Part shown: piece after piece, positions 34,030 through 42,072 of the stretch
Layout of the letters: every line of letters starts with the position of its first letter
How positions within the stretch are numbered: position 1 is the stretch's first letter
Assembly (NCBI GenBank): GCA_036744795.1
Contig: DAIOHK010000012.1
Coordinates: forward strand, 1-60,362
Reading direction: 5' to 3'
Source of the DNA: UBA5486 sp036744795
Lineage (GTDB): Bacteria > Bacillota > UBA4882 > UBA10575
DNA: 60,362 bases
Notes under the pieces: model-generated
Seen by the model: only the letters and a program-made list of their open reading frames with translations
What the model was told of the DNA's origin: nothing
The model's database searches: none
Made by a program: the position numbers and the translations under genes

Positions 34030-36060
34030 TAAAAACTGTTTTAAAAGATTTAAAAACTCCTCTTCCGTTAGGATCTTTACACCCAATTCAAGAGCTTTTT
34101 GATACTTGGAACCGGGATCTTCCCCCACCACTAGAAAGTTTGTATTCCGGCTTACAGAGGAAGCAGCCCTAGCTCCGAGCTTACGCAATTTTTCTTCAGC
34201 ATCTTTACGGCTCATTGCAGAAAGGGTTCCAGTTAAAACAAAAGTTTGTCCCTCCAAGACCCGTGTTACTTTTTCCAACTCTTTTTCCAATTCAAATTTA
34301 AGCCCGGCATTCCTTAACTTCTCTATGACCCTTCTATTCTGTTCTTCTCCTGCATAATGAAGCACACTTTCGGCAATTGCTTCTCCAACTTCAGGTACTT
34401 CAAAGAACTCTTCCTTTGTAGCATTAAAAATCCGATCCAGACTCCGGAAATGTCCGGCTAACCTTCTTGCAACTTCTGCCCCTACATGTCTAATCCCCAA
34501 GGCAAAAAGCAAACGGGGAAGGGGTGTACTCCTGCTACGATCGATTGCTTCTATAAGATTACGAGCGGACTTTTCCCCAAACCTTTCCAGTCTTAACAGG
34601 TCTTCCTCCTTTAAACTATATAAATCAGCAGGATCGCTGATCAATTTCTGCTCTAACAATTGATTGACAATTGAAGGCCCTAATCCTTCGATATTCATCG
34701 CATCCCTGGAAGAAAAATGGATAATCAGCTCTTTTAATTGTGCAGGACAGGAAGAACCTAAGCATCTGGTTACTGCCTCTCCGTGTTCACGGTAAACAGT
34801 AGCCATGCAAACTGGACATAAAGTAGGCATTACAAATTCTCTTTCTTCCCCTGTCCGTTGCTCTTTTACTACCCGCACCACTTCCGGGATAATATCCCCG
34901 GCTTTCCTGATAATTACCGTATCACCGATCATAATCTCTTTATCCTTGATATAATCTTCATTATGTAATGTAGCTCTACTTACTGTAGAACCGGCAACCC
35001 GGACCGGATCCAATAAGGCTAAAGGAGTCAAAGCTCCTGTTCGTCCTACATTGATCAGGATATCCCGAACCTTGGTACTTACCTCTTCGGCCGGGAATTT
35101 GTAAGCAATCTTTGAGCGGGGAGCCTTTGCTGTTGAACCTAAAGCAGTTTGCAGAGCTAGAGAATTTAATTTGATTACAATCCCATCAATCTCATAAGGA
35201 AGTTCGAAGCGTTTCTCCTGCCACTCCCGGCAAAAAGCAATCACTTCATCAATAGAAGCACAGAATCTGGACATCGGGTTTACTTTAAAACCCCATTCTT
35301 TTAAGTTTCTAAGAACTTCCCACTGCGTCTCTGGTCTTTCCCCATCTCCTCCCTCTCGGAGCAGTAAATCATAGGAGAAAATATCTAAAGGACGGGTCGC
35401 AGTAATTTTGGGATTTAACTGACGCAACGAACCGGCAGCAGCATTCCGAGGATTAGCAAAGAGAGGTTCATTATTTTTCTCTCTTTCTTCATTTAACTTC
35501 TGAAAATCCTCTCTATTGATAAAAACCTCTCCCCTGACTACTAGCAGCCCGGAAAGAGGCCTGCGTAATTTTAAAGGTATAGTACGGATGGTTTTTATAT
35601 TAGCCGTGATCTCCTCACCCTTAAACCCATCTCCCCTGGTAGCACCCTGTATAAGCAGACCATCCTGATAAGTAAGAGCTACTGATAGACCATCTATCTT
35701 TAATTCAGTCACATACTCCAGTTGAGTCTCACCAGTCAATCTTTTAATTCTCTGTTCAAAATCTCTAAGCTCCTTCTCATCAAAAGAATTACTTAATGAA
35801 AGCAGCGGGACCTGGTGTTCTACTGTTTTAAAAGCTTCAGATGGAGCTCCTCCTACCCGTCGAGTAGGACTATCCTCAGTGATAAATTCGGGGTTCTTTT
35901 CTTCCAGAGCAATTAGTTCCAACATTAATTGGTCATATTCAGCATCTGTTATCTCCGGTGCATCTAGAACATGGTAAAGGTAATTATGATGATTTATCTT
36001 TGTACGAAGTTCTACAATTCTCTTAACAATTTTTTCTTTGGACAAAAAACATACCCCCAT
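34021..36060 (-). CDS. ligA: NAD-dependent DNA ligase LigA
   Basis: 679 residues. Adenylation domain with YLYHVLDAPEITDAEYDQLM near residue 28 and the adenylated Lys in VTELKIDGLSVAL near 120; an OB-fold; a Cys4 zinc finger (CPVCMATVYREHGEAVTRC then SSCPAQ) near 405-430; helix-hairpin-helix repeats (GPSIVNQLLEQ, FGEKSARNL); and a C-terminal BRCT domain (TFVLTGTLSAMSRKDAEE) near 600-679. The start may be ATG at 36060 or, with a better spaced GGGGGT, TTG at 36045. The stop codon lies within a heptanucleotide repeat, so the last residues (LHE) may be repeat-derived. It precedes gatC on the same strand. Confidence 0.96.
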   Translation of the reverse strand: MGVCFLSKEKIVKRIVELRTKINHHNYLYHVLDAPEITDAEYDQLMLELIALEEKNPEFITEDSPTRRVGGAPSEAFKTVEHQVPLLSLSNSFDEKELRDFEQRIKRLTGETQLEYVTELKIDGLSVALTYQDGLLIQGATRGDGFKGEEITANIKTIRTIPLKLRRPLSGLLVVRGEVFINREDFQKLNEEREKNNEPLFANPRNAAAGSLRQLNPKITATRPLDIFSYDLLLREGGDGERPETQWEVLRNLKEWGFKVNPMSRFCASIDEVIAFCREWQEKRFELPYEIDGIVIKLNSLALQTALGSTAKAPRSKIAYKFPAEEVSTKVRDILINVGRTGALTPLALLDPVRVAGSTVSRATLHNEDYIKDKEIMIGDTVIIRKAGDIIPEVVRVVKEQRTGEEREFVMPTLCPVCMATVYREHGEAVTRCLGSSCPAQLKELIIHFSSRDAMNIEGLGPSIVNQLLEQKLISDPADLYSLKEEDLLRLERFGEKSARNLIEAIDRSRSTPLPRLLFALGIRHVGAEVARRLAGHFRSLDRIFNATKEEFFEVPEVGEAIAESVLHYAGEEQNRRVIEKLRNAGLKFELEKELEKVTRVLEGQTFVLTGTLSAMSRKDAEEKLRKLGARAASSVSRNTNFLVVGEDPGSKYQKALELGVKILTEEEFLNLLKQFLHE

Positions 36061-36169
36061 TCTCCAACACCATTGGTAGTTTTAGTTTCTCACAAGTTTA
36101 AACAATTACCAAAAAGATATTCGTCATCCCGGGCTTTATCCCTCCCCTTAAGCTCTCTAGAGAAAAAAC

Positions 36170-36191
36170 AAAAAGGCCTCCCGGCCTTTTT
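36170..36191. terminator. Hairpin upstream of ligA
   Basis: AAAAAGGCC-TCCC-GGCCTTTTT with A/T runs on both sides, so it has terminator form in either direction. It lies between the tRNA terminator and the ligA start; what it terminates is unclear, and it may be a second stop for tRNA-Arg read-through or attenuate ligA. Confidence 0.6.
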
Positions 36192-36235
36192 ATCTTTTGT
36201 AATTAAACTCTTTTCCTCAATCTGAGATTCATACT

Positions 36236-36263
36236 AAAAAAACGACGCAGTAACACCGCATCG
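36236..36263 (-). terminator. Terminator of tRNA-Arg
   Basis: CGATGCGG pairs with CTGCGTCG on the minus strand and is followed by seven T residues, 18 bases after the tRNA 3' end. Confidence 0.85.
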
Positions 36264-36280
36264 CTTCAATATTTTAAAAA

Positions 36281-36355
36281 TGGCGCGCCCGACAGGAATC
36301 GAACCTGTGCTCCTGGCTCCGGAGGCCAGTGCTCTATCCCCTGAGCTACGGGCGC
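36281..36355 (-). tRNA. tRNA-Arg (anticodon CCG)
   Basis: Full cloverleaf on the minus strand: acceptor GCGCCCG with CGGGCGC, D arm GCTCAGGGGATAGAGC, anticodon stem CTGGC/GCCAG with loop CTCCGGA (anticodon CCG, reading CGG), T arm CAGGTTCGAATCCTG, discriminator G and an encoded CCA. It is a single-gene unit with its own promoter and terminator. Confidence 0.97.
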
Positions 36356-36374
36356 AAAATTAAGTCCATAAGAT

Positions 36375-36403
36375 ATTTTACATGATTAATGCAGAAAAAG
36401 CAA
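36375..36403 (-). promoter_or_regulatory. Promoter of tRNA-Arg
   Basis: TTGCTT at 36398-36403 and TAAAAT at 36375-36380, spaced by 17 bases, about 20 bases upstream of the mature tRNA 5' end. Confidence 0.7.
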
Positions 36404-36417
36404 TAGAATAAAAAAAA

Positions 36418-36435
36418 TACCGGGAATTCCCGGTA
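36418..36435 (-). terminator. Terminator of the DUF3794 gene
   Basis: TACCGGGAATTCCCGGTA palindrome followed by ATTTTTTTT on the minus strand, nine bases after the stop at 36444. Confidence 0.85.
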
Positions 36436-36443
36436 AAAGCAGT

Positions 36444-36920
36444 TTATTTGGTGGTTGTCCCTTTTCCTCGTGCGACAAAGACATTCTTCACCCCTAGAAA
36501 CACTACATTGTTTTGTTGAGAATTGCAGAAAATATTCTCTAGAGGGGGAATATCCAATAAGCGGACATTTATACTGATAACCGTTACTTCACGAAGGGAA
36601 GTCGGGGAAAACAACTGGAAATCAATAAATTCAATAATCGGTGTTAATTGGCAGCATAAGCCAGGCTCAGCCTGTACCAAATCAACAAAACCAGAAAAAG
36701 GAATATCCACCCCTTGATGAACAACAACATTATCTTCATTCACAAAAAAGATTTGTTTATGCAATATTCCCTGAAAAATTACTTTCCCGGGAATGACATG
36801 ACAACGGAGGTTTTGGACTGTCGCTTTGATCTCATCAACCTTAACTGCCGGGGTAAAAAGGGCAATAGTATCTTCTACTAAAACCTGGACTTGGGTCTCG
36901 GCAATCACGTTTATCGACAT
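36444..36920 (-). CDS. DUF3794 (SPOCS) domain protein
   Basis: 158 residues, mostly beta, with the DUF3794 hallmark sequence: IKATVQNLRCHVIPGKVIFQG, then LHKQIFFVNEDNVVVHQ and VDIPFSGFVDL near residues 50-80. The domain is found in SipL, in which it supports spore-coat morphogenesis, and in uncharacterised clostridial proteins. Here it is a single domain without LysM. The ribosome binding site AAGGAGGAGGG is very strong. It is divergent from the 66-residue ORF at 37074. A spore or envelope role is inference. Confidence 0.78.
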   Translation of the reverse strand: MSINVIAETQVQVLVEDTIALFTPAVKVDEIKATVQNLRCHVIPGKVIFQGILHKQIFFVNEDNVVVHQGVDIPFSGFVDLVQAEPGLCCQLTPIIEFIDFQLFSPTSLREVTVISINVRLLDIPPLENIFCNSQQNNVVFLGVKNVFVARGKGTTTK

Positions 36921-37073
36921 TTTTCCCTCCTCCTTTCCCCCTTTGTTCAGGGTGTTTGTTACATATTATGATTGTACTTTCCTTATGGCTTACAGCTAAA
37001 TGCCTAAGATTTTGCATTTTTAAAGTTTTTCCCGGATAAAATAAAACAGCAAAATAGGAGTGGTGGAAAATCG

Positions 37074-37274
37074 ATGAAAAATGAAAAAGCAATCTCCTCA
37101 ATTATTCAGTTTGTCACGGAACATCCAGAGAGTACTGTAAGTCGAAGGATCTATCGTGAAACTTTAGGGCAAGCTCCAACAAACATCACCAGTGAGCTAG
37201 TTAAAGAACTCCAGAACAAACTGGAGATCGCTGATGAGTTCACTATAGAAGGATATCATTATCTCATCCGTTAA
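37074..37274 (+). CDS. Hypothetical 66-residue protein
   Basis: One of the few plus-strand genes. GGTGG lies seven bases before the ATG. The product (MKNEKAISSIIQFVTEHPES ... GYHYLIR) is soluble, without Cys, and probably helical with a basic middle; it could be a small winged-helix-like protein but no family is recognised. A hexamer pair TTGCAT/TAAAAT is present upstream but with a long spacer of 19. It is followed by degenerate heptanucleotide units. Confidence 0.5.
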   Translation: MKNEKAISSIIQFVTEHPESTVSRRIYRETLGQAPTNITSELVKELQNKLEIADEFTIEGYHYLIR

Positions 37275-37280
37275 TAGGCA

Positions 37281-37315
37281 TCTCGTAGCTCGATGCTCAT
37301 CTTTCGTCCCTCGAG
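37281..37315. repeat. Degenerate heptanucleotide array (about 5 units)
   Basis: TCTCGTA, GCTCGAT, GCTCATC, TTTCGTC, CCTCGAG in 7-base register, just after the 66-residue ORF, followed by GTTAAAGAATGCCTTCGTA, which is similar to the tail of the array at 11128. Confidence 0.45.
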
Positions 37316-37437
37316 TTAAAGAATGCCTTCGTACCTTTTTAAACTAATGAAAACGCTAACCTCTAGTAGATCAAACTCCTAACTTACTTATTACCAGTAT
37401 TTCCTCCATTTTCCCAGGCATAGGGTTCTCATTAAAA

Positions 37438-37465
37438 AACCGGCCCTTTAAAACTTGGGCCGGTT
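37438..37465. terminator. Terminator of the YqgF-like gene
   Basis: AACCGGCCC and GGGCCGGTT form a perfect 9-base stem; T runs on both strands suggest it can also end transcripts from the 66-residue ORF. The stem overlaps the stop codon of the YqgF-like gene. Confidence 0.85.
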
Positions 37466-37874
37466 AATTTTTTTCTTTTTCTGAATCCAGATAGCGTTCT
37501 CCCAAAATTACCGCTACATAATCATCATAAGATTCTCGGGGGTATTGAAGACTCAGAGGAACAAGCCGTCGCCATCCTTTCCGGTTTTTGATCAAAAAAC
37601 GACGGCGTCCTTCATAACTTGAATAATCTTCATCAATATTAACAATCTTTAATCCCTTCCCCGCAAACGCCGTTTGAAATAAGGAACAAAAATCTTCTCC
37701 TCCTGTTCGATCACCTACTACTATAGTCTCTACCTGATAAGTATTAATCGCCCACTCTGCTACCTCCAGGAGTTTACAGACTTCAGATATCCCCTGAAAG
37801 AAAACATTTCTTTCCCTAGAAAGAACGGCATAACCAAATTTATTTTTTCCTGGATCAATAGCTAATATCGCCAT
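37464..37874 (-). CDS. YqgF/RuvX-like RNase H-fold protein
   Basis: 136 residues with the RNase H-like first strand LAIDPGKNKFGYAVLSRE (residues 3-20), central TIVVGDRTGGEDF near 51 and C-terminal YDDYVAVILGERYL near 115, the acidic positions expected of a YqgF/RuvX-type nuclease. This resembles a second, diverged YqgF-like family in clostridia rather than the canonical one next to alaS. The function, possibly RNA or DNA processing, is inference. The ATG at 37874 is followed upstream by the third copy of the dispersed module. Confidence 0.6.
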   Translation of the reverse strand: MAILAIDPGKNKFGYAVLSRERNVFFQGISEVCKLLEVAEWAINTYQVETIVVGDRTGGEDFCSLFQTAFAGKGLKIVNIDEDYSSYEGRRRFLIKNRKGWRRLVPLSLQYPRESYDDYVAVILGERYLDSEKEKN

Positions 37875-37900
37875 TTTATCTATTCCCTTTCCCCAAATTA

Positions 37901-37970
37901 ATCCCTACCTAACTGGTCAGAATGTTGTTTCGGCAGTGAAATTGGATTTCTTCATTTAGTATTCTTTGTA
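37901..37970 (+). repeat. Dispersed module, copy 3
   Basis: GTCAGAATGTTGTTTC, GTGAAATTGGATTTCTTCATTTAG and ATTCTTTGTAAAGC match copies 1 and 2; the TTGATATTCC start and the heptamers are missing. Downstream, GTCGAGCGACTAC recalls the REP-like units at 14139-14454. Confidence 0.7.
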
Positions 37971-38013
37971 AAGCAAAGGTTGAAATTAAGTCGAGCGACT
38001 ACATAATATTCAC

Positions 38014-38640
38014 TTATTTCTTTAAACGGGCAGCCTCTGAAGAAAGTGCTTGAATCTCCTTAAGAAGACGTTCTCTTTCCACTTCGAGAGCGATTGTATT
38101 CTCCTTTAGACTCTTTGTTACTTGTGCCAAATCAACTAGCTTCTGCTGTTCAAAAGCCAGTTCTTCTTTGGCTTTTTTCAGTTCTACCAGCTTAGAATGG
38201 TATTGATCCCCGATCTTTTCCATAAGCAACTCGGTCTCTGCCTTTTCCTGGTTAACTTTTTGTAACTCCTCCTCCATCTGATTTAATAACTTTTCAGTCT
38301 GCTCCTTCTGATTATTAACTTTGACTAATTCGGTTTCAATCTTAAGAACTTCTAAAGTTAATATTCTCTCTTTTTCAGCTTTGACTAATAACTCTTTTTG
38401 TATAGACTTCATTCGAAAAAGAGCAGTTCGTACATCATTAGAAACAAATGCTAGTAACAAAAGGGTTGTTCCGGAAATAAAGATTCCAGTAACTACAGTA
38501 ATGATCATTGAACTATATTTGGGTCTCAGTCCAAAGATGCTCAGCCTCTTTTTACCAACCCGCATCCCAACTCTATCTCCCAGGAGGGCAATAAAACCAC
38601 CTAATGTTGCAATAATTAAGACCAAAATAATTCCATACAT
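38014..38640 (-). CDS. DUF3084-like membrane protein with coiled coil
   Basis: 208 residues. Two N-terminal membrane helices (IILVLIIATLGGFIALLGDRVG and MIITVVTGIFISGTTLLLLAF) flank the diagnostic VGMRVGKKRLSIFGLRPKYSS, followed by a continuous coiled coil to the end (residues 75-208). It is shorter than the DUF3084 proteins I recall from cyanobacteria, lacking a folded C-terminal domain. The start ATG at 38640 has GGGTGG upstream; the permease gene ends 12 bases before it, so it is co-transcribed with LPS transport genes. A structural or envelope role with LptF/G is plausible but unproven. Confidence 0.72.
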   Translation of the reverse strand: MYGIILVLIIATLGGFIALLGDRVGMRVGKKRLSIFGLRPKYSSMIITVVTGIFISGTTLLLLAFVSNDVRTALFRMKSIQKELLVKAEKERILTLEVLKIETELVKVNNQKEQTEKLLNQMEEELQKVNQEKAETELLMEKIGDQYHSKLVELKKAKEELAFEQQKLVDLAQVTKSLKENTIALEVERERLLKEIQALSSEAARLKK

Positions 38641-38651
38641 CAATTCCACCC

Positions 38652-39743
38652 TCAACTGAGATAAAGTGCTTTTCGGAGAAACTTATATCCACCAAATAAA
38701 CCTAAAATAATATTCTGAAACCAAGCTCCAATAAATGGTGAAACTGTCCCTGACTGGCCTAAAAACGAACCCAGTGCCATTAGGAGATAATATATAATAA
38801 CATAAACTAAACTCAAGCCTAACCCGGTAGAAGATGTACGCCGTTGTGATTGTAAAGCTAAGGGCGTTCCAAGCAGTGCAAAAAAGAAGCTCGCAAAAGG
38901 CATGGCAAGTTTAAGATGTAATTGAACCTCAAGCCGGTTTTTGGTTTTCTGGTTCAAACTGGTATTTTTAAGATACCATTTCAACTCAGACCAACTCATC
39001 TCTTCCGGTTTTTGCGCCAATAAACTTACTTGATTAGGGTTCTTATCTAATCCTGAAGGATTATATCCCTCAGAGACACGAATTGGTACTACAGAATCTT
39101 CTTTATAATAAAAGATTTCCCCCTCTTTAAAATACCAGCTATCCTTCCCCCATAATAATTCTTTAGTTTTAATTGTACGGATTAATTTTTCATCTTTTAC
39201 TTCTTGAATCATTACATTGAGAAATCTCTCTTCAGCTGTATGGTATTCCTCAGCATATACTAAACGTTTGACTCCATCCTTACCATAGTCCGTAAAAAAG
39301 TAATTTTTTATTACCCCCTTTGGCTTATGTGAGATCAAATAGGCCCGCTCCTGCCGGTATGCTCTTTTAGCCATTGGGGTTAATGTCTCATTGAAGAAAA
39401 AAGTAACCATACTAACCACCAGACCGGTAAGGAGTACAGGAGTAGCAATCTTCATAAAGCTAACTCCACCGGCCTGCATCGCTATGGTCTCACTATGTCC
39501 CGTCATTCTCCCCAAACCCAGTAAAGTCGCAAGAAGCATACCGATATAGGCTCCATAAGCAATATTTTCCGGGAAGTTAAAACTCCAAAGTTTTAGAACT
39601 GTAAAAAACGGAACATTGTAGACTTCAGCCCACTGAATAATATTAATCAAGGCAAAACCAAGGAACATTCCGCTAAATGCTAAAAGTCCAAAAAAGAATG
39701 GTCCTAATAATTCTCTCAATATATACTTAGTAACAATCTTCAT
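38652..39743 (-). CDS. LPS export permease LptF/LptG (YjgP/YjgQ family)
   Basis: 363 residues. Three N-terminal helices (PFFFGLLAFSGMFLGFALI; NIAYGAYIGMLLATLLGLG; IATPVLLTGLVVSMVTFFF), a jellyroll-like periplasmic part at about residues 130-260, and three C-terminal helices beginning RLEVQLHLKLAMPFASFFFALLG. Only one LptF/G-type gene is visible, so either it acts as a homodimer or its partner lies elsewhere. It follows lptB on the same strand after a 120-base gap. Confidence 0.9.
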   Translation of the reverse strand: MKIVTKYILRELLGPFFFGLLAFSGMFLGFALINIIQWAEVYNVPFFTVLKLWSFNFPENIAYGAYIGMLLATLLGLGRMTGHSETIAMQAGGVSFMKIATPVLLTGLVVSMVTFFFNETLTPMAKRAYRQERAYLISHKPKGVIKNYFFTDYGKDGVKRLVYAEEYHTAEERFLNVMIQEVKDEKLIRTIKTKELLWGKDSWYFKEGEIFYYKEDSVVPIRVSEGYNPSGLDKNPNQVSLLAQKPEEMSWSELKWYLKNTSLNQKTKNRLEVQLHLKLAMPFASFFFALLGTPLALQSQRRTSSTGLGLSLVYVIIYYLLMALGSFLGQSGTVSPFIGAWFQNIILGLFGGYKFLRKALYLS

Positions 39744-39863
39744 CTTTTCTACTCCTGTTTAAGAAATTACATAATTCTAGGAAATTGCATCATTGGTTGA
39801 ATTAAAATTTGATCACAATATCCTGTAATAAATTACAAGCATCAAATCGAATGTTTCCTTCTG

Positions 39864-40583
39864 TTACATATTAAACCTATCACCTAGATAAAACTTGCGT
39901 GCCTTCTCATCTTCAGCAATAGCTTTAGCTTCTCCGGAGACTAATATTTTACCAAAATACATGATATAAGCCCGGTCAGTAATAGCCAGGGTCTCTCTGA
40001 CACTATGATCAGTAATCAAAACCCCTAATCCCATCTCCTTTAAATCCCTGACTATATCCTGTAAATCAGCAACAGCAATTGGATCTACTCCGGTAAAAGG
40101 CTCGTCCAACAGAATATAACGGGGATTTTGGGCAAGAGCTCTAGCAATCTCTACCCGCCTCCGTTCACCTCCAGAAAGCATATAACCTTTTTGCTTTTTA
40201 ATACTTAAAAGGTTAAAATCATCCAAAAGTTGGTGGCATCTGTCTATTCTCTCCTTTTTATCCTTGATGCCAAGTTCCAGGATGGCTAAAATATTCTCTT
40301 CCACTGTTAGTTTTCTAAACACAGAAGGTTCCTGAGCAAGATAAGATACTCCATACCTAGCCCTCATATGCATGGGTAAATTAGTGACTTCACGTCCGTC
40401 AATCTTTATACTCCCCTCAAGAGGACGTTCTAGGCCAACAATCATATAAAATGTCGTGGTTTTACCTGCACCATTAGGCCCCAGTAATCCTACCACCTCA
40501 CCTGGTTCTACCTGGAGGCTAACATGATCTACTACCCGTCTTTTACTATATTCTTTTACTAAACCTTCAACTTCAATTGCCAC
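39864..40583 (-). CDS. lptB: LPS export ATPase LptB
   Basis: 239 residues. Walker A GLLGPNGAGKTT near 35, signature LSGGERRRVEIARAL near 137, Walker B YILLDEPFTGVDP near 156, and the LptB-type switch region VLITDHSVRETLAITDRAYI near 190. It powers extraction of LPS from the inner membrane through LptF/G. The start is GTG at 40583 and overlaps lptA by 11 bases. Confidence 0.94.
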   Translation of the reverse strand: MAIEVEGLVKEYSKRRVVDHVSLQVEPGEVVGLLGPNGAGKTTTFYMIVGLERPLEGSIKIDGREVTNLPMHMRARYGVSYLAQEPSVFRKLTVEENILAILELGIKDKKERIDRCHQLLDDFNLLSIKKQKGYMLSGGERRRVEIARALAQNPRYILLDEPFTGVDPIAVADLQDIVRDLKEMGLGVLITDHSVRETLAITDRAYIMYFGKILVSGEAKAIAEDEKARKFYLGDRFNM

Positions 40584-41352
40584 CAGATTCCACCTCTATC
40601 TCTCGGAAAAACCGGATATTTGTCGGCCCTTCTGCCTTGACTTTCCCAGTATCCAAATAATAAATAATAACAGTATTTGCCTCCCCCACTAAATAACCAT
40701 TCTCCCAACAAATAGCTGGTGAGCCGGCAAGTATCATTTTCCCTTCATCTTTACTATAAGAAATCCTCTCTGCCTTTCCTTCTGTCATTCCTTGTATAAA
40801 TCTAAGGTTTCCAGTAGCAACCAGGGTATTATCATTGATTTTACCTTCTAAATGCTGTCCGGATAAACTCCAATCTCCTTTAGTTATCAGAAATCCCCCA
40901 TCTGCTTCATAAAAAGAATCTTGAAATAGATAAATAAAACTTTCAGTAACAAGTTTGATTCCTTCTGAAATCAGAGTTATTTCTCCCCCATTTGAAAAAT
41001 TTAAACTTTCTGCATTTGCAGTTATCTCGCTACTTACCGCATTTATGGACTTCTCTTCTTCTTTTACTTGTACATTTACCTGTTTTCTCGCCACTAATAA
41101 CTGCTTTTTCAGATCATAATCAATCTCTACCGCAGTTAAATACATCTGTGGGGTTCTACTTGATACCTTTACCGGAGAACCTAAACTGCCCCGGTACATA
41201 AAGACTTCACTTTTTAGATCAAGTTCTGTCCAACCTTCTTCCGGAACAATCACTTCCAACCCAGTGTTACTTTCCATCGCATAAGCTTTTGGATAGAGAA
41301 AAAAAAGAAAAGCAATAGACAAAAACAATAAGCATAAAACTTTCTCTTTCAT
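40573..41352 (-). CDS. lptA: LptA/OstA-like periplasmic LPS transport protein
   Basis: 259 residues with a signal peptide at 1-25 (VLCLLFLSIAFLFFLYPKAYA|M) and repeated OstA-type beta strands, for example ITANAESLNFSNGGEITLISEG, GDWSLSGQHLEGKINDNTLVA and GKAERISYSKDEGKMILAG. It should form part of the periplasmic bridge that carries LPS to the outer membrane. It is longer than E. coli LptA and may contain more strands. Placement between lptC and lptB supports the assignment. Confidence 0.85.
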   Translation of the reverse strand: MKEKVLCLLFLSIAFLFFLYPKAYAMESNTGLEVIVPEEGWTELDLKSEVFMYRGSLGSPVKVSSRTPQMYLTAVEIDYDLKKQLLVARKQVNVQVKEEEKSINAVSSEITANAESLNFSNGGEITLISEGIKLVTESFIYLFQDSFYEADGGFLITKGDWSLSGQHLEGKINDNTLVATGNLRFIQGMTEGKAERISYSKDEGKMILAGSPAICWENGYLVGEANTVIIYYLDTGKVKAEGPTNIRFFREIEVESGGN

Positions 41353-41418
41353 GATCTACTCCTTTTCTAGAAAGATCTCTTTTGAAAGAAGACTCTCACT
41401 ACAGATTCAATCAATATT

Positions 41419-41988
41419 TCAAAAAGACCACTGTGAATAGCCTGGAACTAAAAGCCCACTATCTTCCGGCTTAAAAGAAAACTCTTCCGCCTGTACACTT
41501 AAACCTCGATGATCAATAATCAGGTTTTTGCCTACTATCTGATCACCGGATTGGGAATCCCAACTTAACTCCTTTGCCCGAAGCTCAAGGTCTGGTCCAG
41601 AAAGTAATACTTCTTGTGAAAGGCGAAGAGAGGAAAAATCTTCGTCCAGCTGTCCCTTTACCGCTTGCACCAGATATTTATCGCCACTTGGCGTATAATA
41701 TTCACCTTTAATTTTAGACAATAAACGGGTCCCTTCTTTTTCCTCCACCATTTCCACCAAGAGCTTCCAATTACACCTATTCTCTTTATCTACCAGCAAT
41801 ATTTCTACACTTTTCAGAAATGGTATTTCCTCATTAAACTCCTCTTTTTTGATCTCTTCTTCACGGAGCAGAGGAAGTAAACCAACCTGTTTACTCTTAG
41901 GTTTAATAATCGGGAATACCTTAACTAAAATTGCGGAAAGGATAATTAGACCAATTATTAGAATAATAAAGATTATATTTTTCTTCAA
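41419..41988 (-). CDS. lptC: LptC-like LPS transport protein
   Basis: 189 residues: a single N-terminal membrane anchor (IIFIILIIGLIILSAILV, residues 4-21) followed by a periplasmic OstA-like domain (IKGEYYTPSGDKYLVQAVKG, LELRAKELSWDSQSGDQIVG, LIIDHRGLSVQAEEF). This is the LptC layout. The start is TTG at 41988 behind GGAGAGGAG. It links the LptBFG complex to LptA. Confidence 0.83.
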   Translation of the reverse strand: MKKNIIFIILIIGLIILSAILVKVFPIIKPKSKQVGLLPLLREEEIKKEEFNEEIPFLKSVEILLVDKENRCNWKLLVEMVEEKEGTRLLSKIKGEYYTPSGDKYLVQAVKGQLDEDFSSLRLSQEVLLSGPDLELRAKELSWDSQSGDQIVGKNLIIDHRGLSVQAEEFSFKPEDSGLLVPGYSQWSF

Positions 41989-42072
41989 TTGCTCCTCTCC
42001 TCCTGGTAATGCCTCCTACATTTTTCAGCTATTTTTCATATTCGCTTTCCAAGCAGGCAATACCTTCTGAAA

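Noticed and set aside
38321..38659. 112-codon plus-strand open frame
   Set aside because: Lies over the membrane and coiled-coil part of the DUF3084-like gene in antisense; no start signals.
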